Source: Archilochus colubris
Lineage: Eukaryota; Chordata; Aves; Apodiformes; Trochilidae
NCBI GenBank assembly: GCA_023079485.1
Contig: CM041085.1
Span: 35,325,121-35,389,120 of the forward strand
DNA: 64,000 nt
Direction of reading: 5' to 3'
Each line of letters starts with the position of its first letter. Position 1 is the first letter of the stretch. A program made the translations under genes and the position numbers. A model generated the notes under the pieces. That model saw only the letters and a program-made list of their open reading frames with translations. It had not been told where the DNA came from and made no database searches. Shown here piece after piece: positions 49,499 to 62,322 of this stretch.

Positions 49499-52400
49499 TT
49501 TTCTTCCTTTTTCCGAGAAAAGAGCATGTAGCAGGAGCAAAAGGTAGTGATACTCTTTTGAAACAAGAGATTGAGGAGGAGTGGAAGAAAGGATCTCAAG
49601 AACTCAGAGAAGACCACACTGGCTGAAGGACTCTTTCAAGTACAAAAAAAAGGGATAAATTTTATTGATCCCTAAGAATTCACACCATACTGATACAGTT
49701 CTGAAGCAAATGTGAATTTAACGCAAGGACAACAACCTCTCTGCAAAAAACAAATGTACCTGGTGCAGCAAGAAACCTGAAGGCCACATTCATGCAGCTC
49801 AAAATTTCCTTAAATGTATAGACATTAGTACTCCTATTTATTTGTAATTCTCAGAGAGCCGTGCACCTTCTAAAATTAATAAGCAGTATTCTAAACTACT
49901 CCAGCTTCCCCAGATTTAATCACCATTAAACAGTTTATGATGGTTCCTCCACAAGGGACTTAATATTCTTTGATATTCCTCTGTATAATTATTTCTTATA
50001 ATCGGTGCATAGCTATTAAGTGATGTACTGCTAAAATTCCAGGTTTAAAATGGATAAATATTAGCCTAATGTGCTCAATCAATGCATAGAAATAGGTTTA
50101 AGCACTTTTCCTGCAAGGGAAAATATTTACCATATATCATAGTTAGATTAGCTTGAGGCACTAAGCAGCTGATTGAGAAGGATTGAAAGTCTGGAAATCA
50201 TTTTAAAAGTCCTTGCATTTCTGTGAAGGACATCTTCAACAGAAAAGGGGAAAAGAAGCAAGCTCTGTTACCTTGAGCTTCCTATAAAACACAGTACTCA
50301 GAATCAGAACCATGTCAGAATATTTGCTTCACGAGACACAGAATTCTCTGTTCTATAGAGAAAAATCACTGGAGGATAGAAAGACCTTCTCTTTAGTTTA
50401 CTGAATTTTTCAATCTAAATAACAGCTCTGGACTAGGTTGTTAATAAATAAACCTCCTCCAACAAAGTTTACACTGTAGCTGGGGTCATGCCTGGCAAAA
50501 TATACATGAACACATTAGACGTAATTACACAAATCTTAAATAATGCAACTTTTAGTAATTTTAATCATCAGTGCCATCGGTATTTCTTAGGCTGAAGATG
50601 AGGGGCAGGTGGAATAATTTTTATATAATTTAGAAAAAATGCATATAATCAAGAACTGCGGATACATTTAGATACAAATTTAGAAATACTCTCCTTTTCC
50701 ACTGCAAAGATGTAAAGTTTGCCTTAGCAAATCACATGGAAATAAAAATCTTTAAATTTTTTGTTACTTTTTGTTTGTTGACAAATTAATTCTTATTTCT
50801 ACAAATGTACTGAATCTGAACTGGCTGCCTGGATATGTTAAGTGGGCTGAATAAACAGTTTTACAAATCACAGGCTGTTTACTATCTATGTGATTTGATT
50901 ATTGTTCATCTTTGATCTGTTATTATTAGAGTTGTAGATTCACTCATACTCAGGAACAAAACCATGCAATTCATTAATCTTATCAAAATACTCTTAGTAG
51001 TACTGTTAAAATGCTTTTAGCATTTCTGTTTTTACAGTAGCACTCAAAATTTGTTCTGTCACACATGGTTTAGCATTTTGAACACTGCTTATTTTACTTT
51101 CTCCATTTGATTTTCTCTGGTTATATAGCACATAACTGATCATAGACAGTTAACATCCGAAAATATGAAATCATTAATACCTATTGTTTGCCTTCCTTTT
51201 GAATCTATTCATGGCTAAACTGTGCACAATTACACTTCTCAAACCACACTTCTTGAAAAGAAACTGTATTTTTGAATGGAGTACATTGCAACCCTTCATG
51301 AAAGAGAAGTGTGCTTTCTTTGGAGCTTGATTTATTCAAATTTAATGCTATTATTTTAATAGCAAATAGATTTTACTGAATATCATTACCAAAAAATGAG
51401 CAGTTACTTGAAAGCAGACTGCAAGAGGGTAGTAAAATGATCTCAACCACAGAGAAGAGAAAGTTCTCCCAGCCTTTGGAAGGCAGCTACACGATGTGTG
51501 GGCAGAATTATGTTCCTTTTAACTCCAACTCGTTTTATAAATTATTTCTTATTTTACACACAATTGAATTGCTGTCACCTCTAGAAAACCAGGATAATTC
51601 TTCCTTTTAATTAATACTTTTTCAGTGCTTTCTTCATTAATTTGATGGCAGGCTAAATTCAGCAAGGATGGATATTACACATTTCTGTCATCTTAATAAA
51701 GATAGAGGATGAACAATAACTGGGAGAAAGCCTCTTCACATCCCTACGTCTGAGTTCCAGAAAGCAGAAGGAAGAAAAGAACAAACTCAGAGTTTTAGGG
51801 CCTTAGTTGAAAATAAAATCAAAAAATGCCAATTTTCCAGCTCATGTTTTGGCCAAATTCTAATGTGACTGAGCATTCCTTTCATTTTTTTTTTTCAGAA
51901 TAAAACCAAAGGGTCATTTTAAGCCAGGTAACAAAATTTCACATAACTGGATCACAAGACCTTGATCCACTGTTTCCTGAAGGCATTCTTCAGCTTTGTT
52001 TAGTGAGAGAAATGCTTCCAACACTGATGGCTGCCAGCTTGGTGAAGAAGACTGTAAACAGATTAATTTCTTTTATTGCAGGAGACAGTTCTTATTCAAA
52101 GTTGTAAAATGTTGATTTAATGATGTAGAAAATTTTAGGGATTCCATGCTCATTACTGTTCTTTTTTCTTAATGGATGCAAGTCTATACTCAAGATTTCC
52201 TGACCCTTTTTTCTAATGCAAGATTTACATGGTAAATATCTAACTTCACTAACTGATAAGATTGTTGCAAGGTTTTGAAATGTGAAAGATGTGCACGCAC
52301 TGAGCTAAATTATGTATATCTCTAAAAGAAGCAATAAAAATTAGAATGAAGGCCATTTGCAAAATTATAAGTTTCATTTAAGAACACATCTGGCATACAT

Positions 52401-55400
52401 ATGCAAAAGCAGAACAAGACAGGAAACAGCTGCTGGTAAAATAATTAGTTTTCTTCCATTTTCTGTGGTAGGTTTACTTCAGTTATTTCCCCTCCTCCTG
52501 CCCCATCCATTAAACTCGCTATTTCCTTCTTCAAACAGAAAAGCATAAGGGCATTTTGCAGCTGTTAATACCTGGAACACTGTATCTCTAGGACGAAGCA
52601 GCTTTGCCCACACAACAGCAAGGGATTTTCTTGTCAAATATAGTTTATATTCAATTGATATGAACAAGAGCCTAAATTTCAAACATGCTCACTACTCATC
52701 AGCTCTCGCTGCTCTCAGTGTGAACCACTGGTGCCAGCCCTTTGGAAAAGATCTGTACAAGGATGCCTGACTTGGAGCTGAGGCATTAAGAAGCTATTTT
52801 TAAAAACTGGCCTAATATTATTTATTGTTTTATTATAGGGCAGGGTGATAAAATCCTTTGTCTAGGACTTGTACTATATGTTTTTAAAGCACTTTTAAGA
52901 ATTACAGGAATATGTCGGAGAGATAAAATGTGCAATCGTGACTGTGGTTAACCTAAATAATTAACATTTTGCAAATAAATGAGCTATTTGCTAGTTATTG
53001 CATTGTTAAAAGAATAATATTTGCATGCTTAATTTACCTTATACAAAAGGATCTATTACCTTGATTCCCAAATACATTATGAAAAGAAATGTGCATGTGA
53101 AATCAGTGACTAACTGCACATGTAAATCCATACCATTTAATTGTAATAGTTCCTTCTGCCCTTAACAGTGAACAGATTCAGCTTATGCATTCAAATAATC
53201 TGATTTCACCAGGTGTCTATTAAAATGAATTTACCATTGTCAGATGCACTTAAGGGTATTAAAAAGTGTAATTCTGTAATACAAAATCAACTCCATATGA
53301 ACTTTATATCACTCAACAACCAACTTTTTCAGATTCTACTATCTTCATTAGGTTTTAGTTCTTAACTCATTATTGGAGAACATTATTTGTTCTCAGAATT
53401 ATTTAATAAAACCTCACTACAGGTCTACAGTTGTGTTAGTCACCAATCAAAATAAAGAGGTTTACAGAAAATATCGTTACACAACCATGACTAAAACCTC
53501 ATTTTTTGTCATACAATTATTTAGTTATGTGTCCTCAGAAAAAAATCTCTGCAAAAACAGAACAATGTAATGGGAAAGGGAGTAGTACTATTGAACATAA
53601 ACATTTCTTTCCTAGTCTCATTATGTCAACAGTCTCAACACATGAGCTTCCTAAATAGTCCTCAAACACCACGCAGAGAATTAAAAAAAAAAAAAAACAA
53701 ACCTGTAAGATTATTAATTTTTTCTTTCAATATGATATATAAATGTCATGACAGTGAATCTTCATGTTCAGAAACATGAGGACCAGAAAAGTCTGTATGA
53801 GGAATCTTATAGAAGAGGCGAGGGGAAAATGGGATTAGGGTGTTTATAATAGCAGCAACAAGAAGCAAAGAAGCATTCAACCAATCTTTATTTTCATATT
53901 GTAGGCTATTGAATGTTCAGTTTGGTAGAGAAAATGAAATTTTTAGGTGCAGAGCAAATATACTTAGTAGAACTCAAACCCACAATAAACACTGCATTGC
54001 AGTGCCATTCACTCATTTTTCTTGGTGCAATTATAGTATATATGGTGCTGCACAAAATCCACATTTTTTAAAACCTGGTTCAGCATCAAACTCCTTAGTG
54101 ACTCCATGTGAATGAATCGTAACACAAACTTCAGAACGAGGCAACTGTATCAGTAATTCTGCACCTGGCACAACACACCACCTGCATATTGAGGGAATGG
54201 GCAGCTTTGAGATTCGTAAGTATTACCTCATTATGCAGTGATGAACTAATAGTTGTGCTAGTTGCTATCACCAGACAGATGGAGAGGTAGCAGCACCATA
54301 GAATGCACATACTAAAATCCTCATTGCTGCTGAAAGCAGAAGTGCAAAGGGCAATTTGTTTTTCTGATGACTATGTCTAGGACATCGCCTGGCATACAAA
54401 AAGGCTTTTGAAATGCACCAGTACATCTGCCTCTGCTAAGAAACCAAAAACTCTGAAGTATTAGACTTTCCCCCTTCATCCCTGAAACCAGTGTTCTTAT
54501 CACTTGGCCAAAACAAAAATGTCACAAACTACACTCAGATAATCACAGAACTATCACTTTTCTCGTTTCCACTGGATCTCTGGACAACAGTCAGTCTCCA
54601 GGTTTCAAAAATTATCCTCTTTCCAACCTGTCTGATCAGGACTAAGCATCTTTTCTTCTAGTCCAGTCCAGCAATTTTACTGTTCCCGTGATGAAAACCT
54701 GAGATTCTAGAGAAAGACTGGGAAACTCCTATTTCTTTGTGAAGGTCTGTAAAATAAATTGTGCTGGAGTACTGAGGACATGTTTCCAAGGAAACCTCAA
54801 TGAAAAGAGAACTTAACCTTATTTTTTTTTTTAATGTCTGATATCAAGCTCAATGAGAGTTGTCCCAAGGACTGCTAACCTCTTTGACTGAACTTTGGCC
54901 AATTCTTGACTTCAAAGAAACTGCAGAAAATCAGATCAAATTGACAACAAAGTGTCAGACTCGTGCACCTGAATTGCAGGTACATTCTACGAATTTTTAG
55001 AGAACAAGTGAATTTAACAAAAAGATATCTGGGAGTTAGGTATTTCTGAATGCACATGAATTAAAAATAGGCCCACACCTGCCCAAACATGCATTTAAAC
55101 ACACTGTTTAGTGATGCTAATTTCAGAGAAGCTGCTTCTGAGTTACTTTTGGAAGGTATCACATATAGCTCCAACCTCCAATGAACTGCCAAGAAACAGT
55201 TCTTCAAAAGCTTATTACAAGGTTCTTGTATTAAATCGAATCTTACTTTATTGACCAAATTTCAGAATGCTCCCTCTTTATTGGCCTGGAGCTCTGATGA
55301 GCAGTAGCATCTGGGAAACAAGCCAGTGACTGAGTTTTCACTTGCTCTGATACTTCTAAGAAGCTAGCTGTAAGCTTCGTTATAATTTCTTTTCCATCTG

Positions 55401-58400
55401 TTTGTTTCCTCTGCAGTATCAGCAAAATATTTCAGAATTAAATATGCACTTGACTAAGGTCTAGAATCTGCAAGTCTGTCCTCCTCATCAGACTTAAAAT
55501 GCTTTTCTGGAGAAAACACCCAGGGGAATGCTGGAAGCCTCTTCTGAACGAGTTTAAGAGGTGCCTTAGGGCACCAGATACAGATTTCCTATTAACAGTC
55601 AGTGGTGGCCACATACCTTGCACACAGGGATAGCTTTGCAAAACTCACCATGACATGAAAAAAAGGAGTCAAGCTAGGATGTCCCAGAGAACAGATAATT
55701 AGTAGATTAGAGCATTTCATAATTAGTGGCAATTCCACTGATACTGTTTCACATGGCATTTAGCATGATAAAGTGTGGTATGGGTTGCCTATGAGGAGTG
55801 GAAAAGACTAATAACTAACAACACCAGGCAGGGAGACTTCGAGCCTCACAGAGATTAATTTATAGAAATATATTATTCTACAGAAAACTGTATTTGTAAA
55901 ATATAGAACGAAATATTTTCTGAAAAGTGTAAATTTATATTGGCTGGAAAAAGCCTTGGCTATAATTTAACATAACAATGTAGGGTTTTCCTTTAGCAGG
56001 TAAGTAACTTTCCAGGAACTCTTCAGAACAAAGCAGGAGAGAATGCCTTTTCCAACTGGGACTACTAAGTACATTGCCTATGAGAGAGAATGGAAAAATG
56101 AACAGACTCTCTCAGAATGGAGCAAAACAACAGGCTTTTGAAAAATAGAAGTATTGCTACGTGCTAATGATAAAAAGGAGCAACTATGAAGAAAAACGTG
56201 AGTAAATGGGAGTGGTGAGAAGACAATCATGGCCTAAGGTTTGAGATGCTAGTAGAATGGAAGAGATTCCACGGAGTACTTCTGAGGAGACAAGAGTTAT
56301 CCCTCTGCTTAAATCAAGAAATGCCTAAGTCTGCTTGTAGAGAAAGACTATAACCCAAGCCTCAGAACAGTTAAGACTCTAAAGATTATAGAATACTAAT
56401 TCTGGATTTTTAATTCTTAAACTTTTATTCCTCATTATTTTTTTTCTGTGTGTATATATATATTTATATGATGAAAAATGAAAGGGTGTCACAAAAGAAA
56501 CAAATGTTTTGTTAAGGCAAATAACTCAGTTGATCTGTCCAGTGAAAATGCAAGGCTGGTAGCTTTCGTACTGCACAAAGTAACATAAAATATTCTCTAA
56601 GAAAAAAAATTTTTCTTGCTTTTCTGCTCAATTATTATGAATATATTTTTGCCTTGGGATATCTTTAAGTGTCTTCTAAAACATTTTCAAGCAAATCCAA
56701 GTACATCTAAAGCCCACCTTAAAACAATTAATTGGAGAAATTATAAATTAATGTCTGGATAGAATAAATTTCTATTTCTTTGAAACCAAGAAAGTTCAGA
56801 GAAACTTGGATAAACTTATGCTGGCCAGGTGAGAAATATATTAAGGATCAAAATGATTAACAGACAGAGGTTTTGCTTTTGTGCAAGTACTACTTTGGGG
56901 GTTATAAAGAGTGAGGAAGTGCTTCAGGAGTGCTATTTTAGTCTGCATGATTACCACTTGTGCCAAAGGTAGCAAGCACTGAGTGGGATCAATAAGGAGT
57001 CCTTGGCAGGTAAATACTCTTTCCACATATTGTGCAGTTTACTTTACAAAAGGATAAAAGCACAGTGAAAGATTGCCAGCATCTTCCAGCAGTTCTCTAA
57101 GCTGGAGGATTACATGAGCAGCAATGCATAAAGGTAGCATTTTGGCAATGACATGAAGAAACCAAAAAGGCTAGTAAGGGATAGAGCAGAACTCCCCAAA
57201 TGAGAAAAAAGTGTGATACCTATGTCTATCAGTGTTGCTAAAATAATAGAGAGTTATCATGTAATTTTCCTTGCACACTAAACGAGATTTATTCCCATGA
57301 GTGAAATTACTACACCATTCTACAACAAGCTGAGATAAATGCTGGACCAACTTAGAAACATTTCTTCCTTTAGTTTCCATCAATTACACACGTTTTGAAG
57401 GGGCCCATATATTTTACCTCTTTATGTTCTTTTTTTATTTCTGTGGGGGAGAAAAGGAAAGGAAAACAAAGCAGAGTTTTCATTTGTTGATCTTGCTCAT
57501 GATTTTCTGCCACGCTGCATAAAATAGCATGCCTTTATTCAACTTAACTCCCAAACGTGTATACAACCTCTACATGAACACTTCCTCTTAAATAAAATGT
57601 ACCAGGTGCCAATACATAAATGCCTGATTCCTTTGAGGAATATGACTTTCTACAAAAATAGCATGAAGTGTGATCCTTCAGAATCAGGGTGTTATGACTA
57701 TATTTGTTTGTTTTTTGAACACCACTGCCTGATAGAGTGAAAACCTGTTACTATCAAAATTCTGTCTCCCAGAGATGTAGCAGTTGTCGTTACATCATGC
57801 TTTTAAGATTTTTCACCATTAAACTAAGACGACCCAGGACTTACTTCTTTGTGCACTTCTTTTTTCCTGTGACATCTATTTTCCTTCCAGTTGTGATTTA
57901 TGGGACTCTTTACCAAAACCCCACAGTATTCAACTTCTTCAAGCATGGAATTCAGAAATGCAGAAGCTCTCTGCAGAAGAACTGCAGAAGCTCTCACCAC
58001 ACTGTCAAAAAATGAGAGTAATAACATTTTTTTTTGTGTGTCTGTGTATGATATTTGCCTGATTATTCAGATCACTTTAACTCTATACACCATGGCACTG
58101 TACCGAGATAGTGTCAGATTTATTATTTTGTGTGACCCATTGAATCTTTTTCAGTCTAAATGCTTCTGAAGAATGGAATCCTATTACCTGTAAATATGAT
58201 TCATGGTCCTCTATCCAGATATATTTCCCTAATGAAATGCCCACTTTCACTTTTCCCAACTTGTCAATTTAGCCAGACTGTTCCATATCACTGCTGTTCT
58301 CTCTCAGCTATTTATGGTTACTCAATCTTTATTTCTTCTGTAACAGCTTCTTTCATAAAAGTTAAATAAAATCAAGAATTTATTTCTCTTATACTTTGTG

Positions 58401-59325
58401 TTTCCATTAGAATCTAGCAGTTAAACTATGAATCTTCATTTGACACTTGAGATCTTTCACATAACCAAAAAACATCTTGCGTACTTTGTGCTCTACTAGC
58501 ACATTAAGATCTGTTGACTTACTAAGCTGTGATAAAAAGGCTTTCAGAAGCTTGTTATTTGAGCATTATTTGTGTTCTAATAGAACTTCTAATCTCATGA
58601 CAATTATAAAGATCAGTTTAAAAACACATATTTTCCAAAATTCATTTTTAGTTATTTTTATCTTTATCCTTCTCTACCTCTTCATTGCTTGAGTCTGAAA
58701 GCAAAATGACAGGCCTTTAGTTACTACCATTTTCTGATTTCTCCTTTCTGATATATTTTAGCACATTAACTTCCTATTGCCTTCAAAATTGTTCCTGAAA
58801 CTTATTGTCTATCACTGCTGAGAGCCTGCAAAACTCCTCAGATAGTTCTTTTCAATCAAAGCTGGGCAGTAATGGGCTGCAGTTGTAAGGTGTGACATCA
58901 CTCCAAAAGAATAATATAAAAAAAGAAGAAAAATACTTTTTTTTTTTTTGATAAGTGGAGGGTATCAGAAAACTTGCAAACAAACTTGACATTAGAAAAT
59001 GAACCAGGACTAGAAATGTATTATAACACTTGTCTAGCAGAATCTGGTTAGTCTTCCTGGGAATCTGTCTCTTTGAAAAACAGATTCAAATTTCTTGGAA
59101 GGGAAACCTTGGCAAGAGACCTAGACACCAGGAAGTCTTTGTTCATTTACAGGCTCGTCAAACCTTTTCTGTCAGGAGTGTCAGCCTCACAACACTGCTC
59201 ATTGTACAGAGAAATACTGCCTCCTTTCCCCAAGTCACCTTCAGTGTGGGAACTGTAGTGGTTTAAAAGAGAGAAGAAAATCCAGAATTTTTGAAGAAAT
59301 GCCATTCTCTAGAAACATTCTTCTT
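49499..59325. other. Gene-free AT-rich stretch
   Basis: Nearly 10 kb without a recognised gene or transposon, the longest such block in the window. It includes an A-run near 53682-53696, a (TA)-rich spot at about 56452-56469, a small tandem repeat TGCAGAAGCTCTC near 57958-57993, and a T-run at 58937-58949. The part at about 52790-53270 is repeat-free and contains an octamer ATTTGCAT at 53019-53026, making it a weak candidate for a conserved noncoding element. Open frames are below 95 codons and featureless. Confidence 0.6.
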
Positions 59326-59583
59326 CAGCACAGTGATTGTCATGGTTTAACACTGCCCTGACAGTGAAGCTCTGCCCTGGGGTGGGAGGCCCTTGGGAAA
59401 GTGCTGCAGCATCACCAGTGAGATGCTGGAGGAGTCCCTGGTGCAGGCCAGGGGGTGGCTGCCCTCCCTCCTCCAGGCACCGTGGCTGTGGGGCCACCTG
59501 CCCCTTTTGCAGCACTCTGCAGCAGAAGTGATACACCGGGCTCACATCTTGAATAAACCACACTAAAACTCTTTCACAGCACA
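59326..59583. mobile_element. GC-rich insert flanked by 7-bp direct repeat, unclassified
   Basis: CAGCACA occurs at 59326-59332 and again at 59577-59583, bracketing 244 bp far richer in G and C than the flanks. Just inside the left repeat the insert reads TGATTGTCATGGTTTAACAC; TGTCATGGTTTAAC is a terminus seen on some avian ERV LTRs. On the plus strand an AATAAA lies 26 bases before the right repeat, at 59551-59556. These points fit a short solo LTR or a non-autonomous element, orientation unknown. I recognise no family, and the 64- and 91-codon open frames inside it lack known motifs. Confidence 0.4.
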
Positions 59584-62155
59584 ATCTAAGTTACAGTGCA
59601 CAACAGATTTTAGTTGTGACCAAACAGAATTCGTATCAGTTTTAAGATAGCATATGCTAGGGCTGAAGCTCAGCATTGATGAAACTCATATGGGATAAAC
59701 TGTAAGGCTATACTCCACTTGTCTGAACAAAACCTAGAGTTCTGTTCCTCTTTTAAAAATCTTTCTGCCTGCACTTTTTGAACTTCAGTGCACTTATGCT
59801 CCTGGAGCTGCAAGCTGAATTTACAACTCTGTTTTTGTTGTGCAGTATCATTTACTTGAGGTTTCTTCCTTGAAAATCCTTGATATAAATCAGTAGGATC
59901 TGTTTGGGGTTTTTTTGTTTGGTTTTTTTTTTTTTTTTCAGAAAATATACAATGACTGCAGTTATCATCAGGTTTTCTTACCTAAGCTTTGAGTCACCTT
60001 ACTGCTTTGTACCTGTTGGGTTATTGTGCTCCAAAGTACAATTAATAATTAAAGATTGACTAAAATTGCAGAAAAGGGGTATATTTTGAAACACTGTCCA
60101 TTTCTCCAGAATACTTTAAACTGGGTTTTAAAAAATGAAATAACTTTGCAATAATATAGAAAATAAAGTTTTATTATTAATATAGCTTAAGATGAATAAA
60201 AAATGTAGAAACTGTGGTTCTGGAAGGTTTTTTTCTGTACATTTTCAAAAGTAATGAAGTGAGAAAAAAGTTCTAAGACAAGAAGTTAAATCAAGAGAAT
60301 GATAGGTTTAAGTAGATAAAAACTAACAACCACCTGAAATAGCAGGTTGAGAATATTCCTAGTTCAATAGAAGATGTATTGGCAGCCTTTATCTTAAATG
60401 AAAAGCATGAGACTGATTTATTAAAGCATTAATATTTAACACCTTTGCATTTGCACTGTGTTAGACCACCACTTAAAAATGAAATTGGCTTATAAGTTTT
60501 TATAAGAATCACTGGTCTGCCAGATACTTAATGGTACATTTTCAGTACTATGTCTTGGAATTAACATTAATGGGATTTATACAACAAAGTCCCTGAGCAC
60601 CACTCTAAATATTACTCTGCTTAGTTACTAATTCAGTAAGGTTGTATGAATGTAAATGAAGGGAGAATTCCAATCTAATAAATTTATAGTCTTAATTAAA
60701 TATATGTAAATAGTTTAATTCTCCCCAATGTAAAGCAACACTGTTGCATTAAAGCAGAGATTTTAGAAAATTTTATTCTCATTTGGAGATTTGTTGGAAA
60801 ACAAATTTCTTTCCACAGCCATTAAAAATGGCTGAATTAACCAGAATAATATTTTTCAGTACAAAAAAACCCCTAGATTTCTGAAGCATTGTAGCTCTTA
60901 AGAACTGCTATCTAAAACTGAACTGGAAACACAAAGTTCAGATCTTGGGCTAAATTTTCCCTATATTCTGAATGATCAGGTCCAAGTATTTTAGCTCTGT
61001 CCTATCGTCACTAGTATTTTTAATAGAGAGAATATCATTAACTTGAACAAATACAGGATACAAAAATGGTTGAATGTTGTATTAATTTGCAGCCAGACTA
61101 TTAACATTTAATTATATCACATATTTTGTTTCTTTTTTTATACTGTGTTAATGTACTGTTTTCTTTAAAGGACAAATCTTATTTATCAACAAAGACAATA
61201 TGAAGTTTTAACAGTAACCTCCAGTAAACCCCAAGCATACAGCAGAAGTTACTGCTACACCACTTCTAAGCGAAAAGCACAAATCTCCAGATTGGCTTCT
61301 ATACTTTCTTATCTCTTTTCCCTGTATGTTTTGACTTCAAAGCAAAACCAGAAATGAGTAAAAAAGAAATTTAGTATAAATCAATGTTAGACCATATCAC
61401 AGAAACGCACTTCCTAAGTCACCAAGTATGGATATTTACTTCCACAGGTAGCTACATCTTTTAATTCCTATCTGAAATTTATCAAGTTCAGTCGTAAAAG
61501 TGTTCAGTCTGTTATCATCTACAAAACTGGTTCTAGAACAGAAGCTTTCATTGGTTAAAAACTTATGTTTTCCATCCTAAACTGCTCTTTGGACAGTTTA
61601 TACCCATTTGGTTTTATGGGAACATAGCTCTTTAGCTCTTCTCATGCTCTAATTTTCATCTCCACAATAGTTTTAGACAGAGTTACATCCCCGCTCAGAT
61701 CTCAATTTTTCAAGGTTAAAGGCACCAAATTATTTTGGTTTCTCTTCCATTTTCTTTTCACCCTCACAATATGTGACACCTCTTTCAATTCTCATCAACT
61801 TTCCTGAACCACCAATCAGTACAACATTTTACAATGTGAGCACGTGCATGGACTACCACAAAAAAATGAAAGATTACCCAAAACTTTTCACCTCCTCTTA
61901 TATTTCCATACTTATTTATCATTTGTCACTCTAGAGGGTCTTTACTTTATAAAGGCTTCATATATATCACAAAATTAGTACATGGAGACACACCACCATC
62001 AGCTGTGAGAGCCGAACTGTGATAGATGTCTGCTCAACTGATCACAGCTCAGGTGATGCATAGCAACTCACAAAACAAAAAGGAAACCTGAAATTTTTCA
62101 AATGCTTCCATATTTTTATGCCTACTGCTAACTTCTACTTGAACTATGAAGCAAG
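59584..62155. other. Gene-free AT-rich stretch
   Basis: No gene or assignable element was found. It contains a T16 run at 59923-59938. The part at about 60420-60800 is repeat-free with several TTAAT/TAATT motifs and may be a conserved noncoding element, but nothing in the single sequence proves it. Confidence 0.6.
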
Positions 62156-62322
62156 ACAGGGCTGCCCAGGGAAGTAGTGGACTCTCCGTCCCTGGAGATA
62201 TTTAATAAGAGACTGGATGTGGCACTCAGTGCCATAGTCTAGCAACCGCAACCGTGGTTCAAGGGTTGGACTTGATGATCTCTGAGATCCCTTCCAACCC
62301 AGCCAATTCTATGATTCTATGA
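62156..62322 (+). mobile_element. CR1 LINE 3' end, plus orientation, relatively intact terminus
   Basis: Landmarks in order: GGGCTGCCCAGGGAAGTAGTGG (62159 onward), GTCCCTGGAGATATTTAA, AAGAGACTGGATGTGGCACT (62207-62226), CAGTGCCATAGTCTAG, GGGTTGGACTTGATGATCTC, CCCTTCCAACCCAGCC and the terminal repeat ATTCTATGATTCTATGAA. The last two octamer repeats are perfect. The tail resembles the minus-strand copy at 46-47.7 kb more than those at 16 and 36 kb, which suggests the same subfamily. Only the end of ORF2 and the 3' tail remain. Confidence 0.92.

Noticed and set aside
49162..49617. 151-codon minus-strand frame of Gly/Arg/Glu/Lys repeats, and the matching plus-strand 109-codon frame
   Set aside because: Both arise because a TTCCC unit has no stop codon in any frame; this is a microsatellite, not a gene.
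59309..59584. 91-codon minus-strand open frame in GC-rich sequence
   Set aside because: It coincides with the insert bounded by the 7-bp repeat; a GC-rich insert opens frames by chance and no domain is visible.
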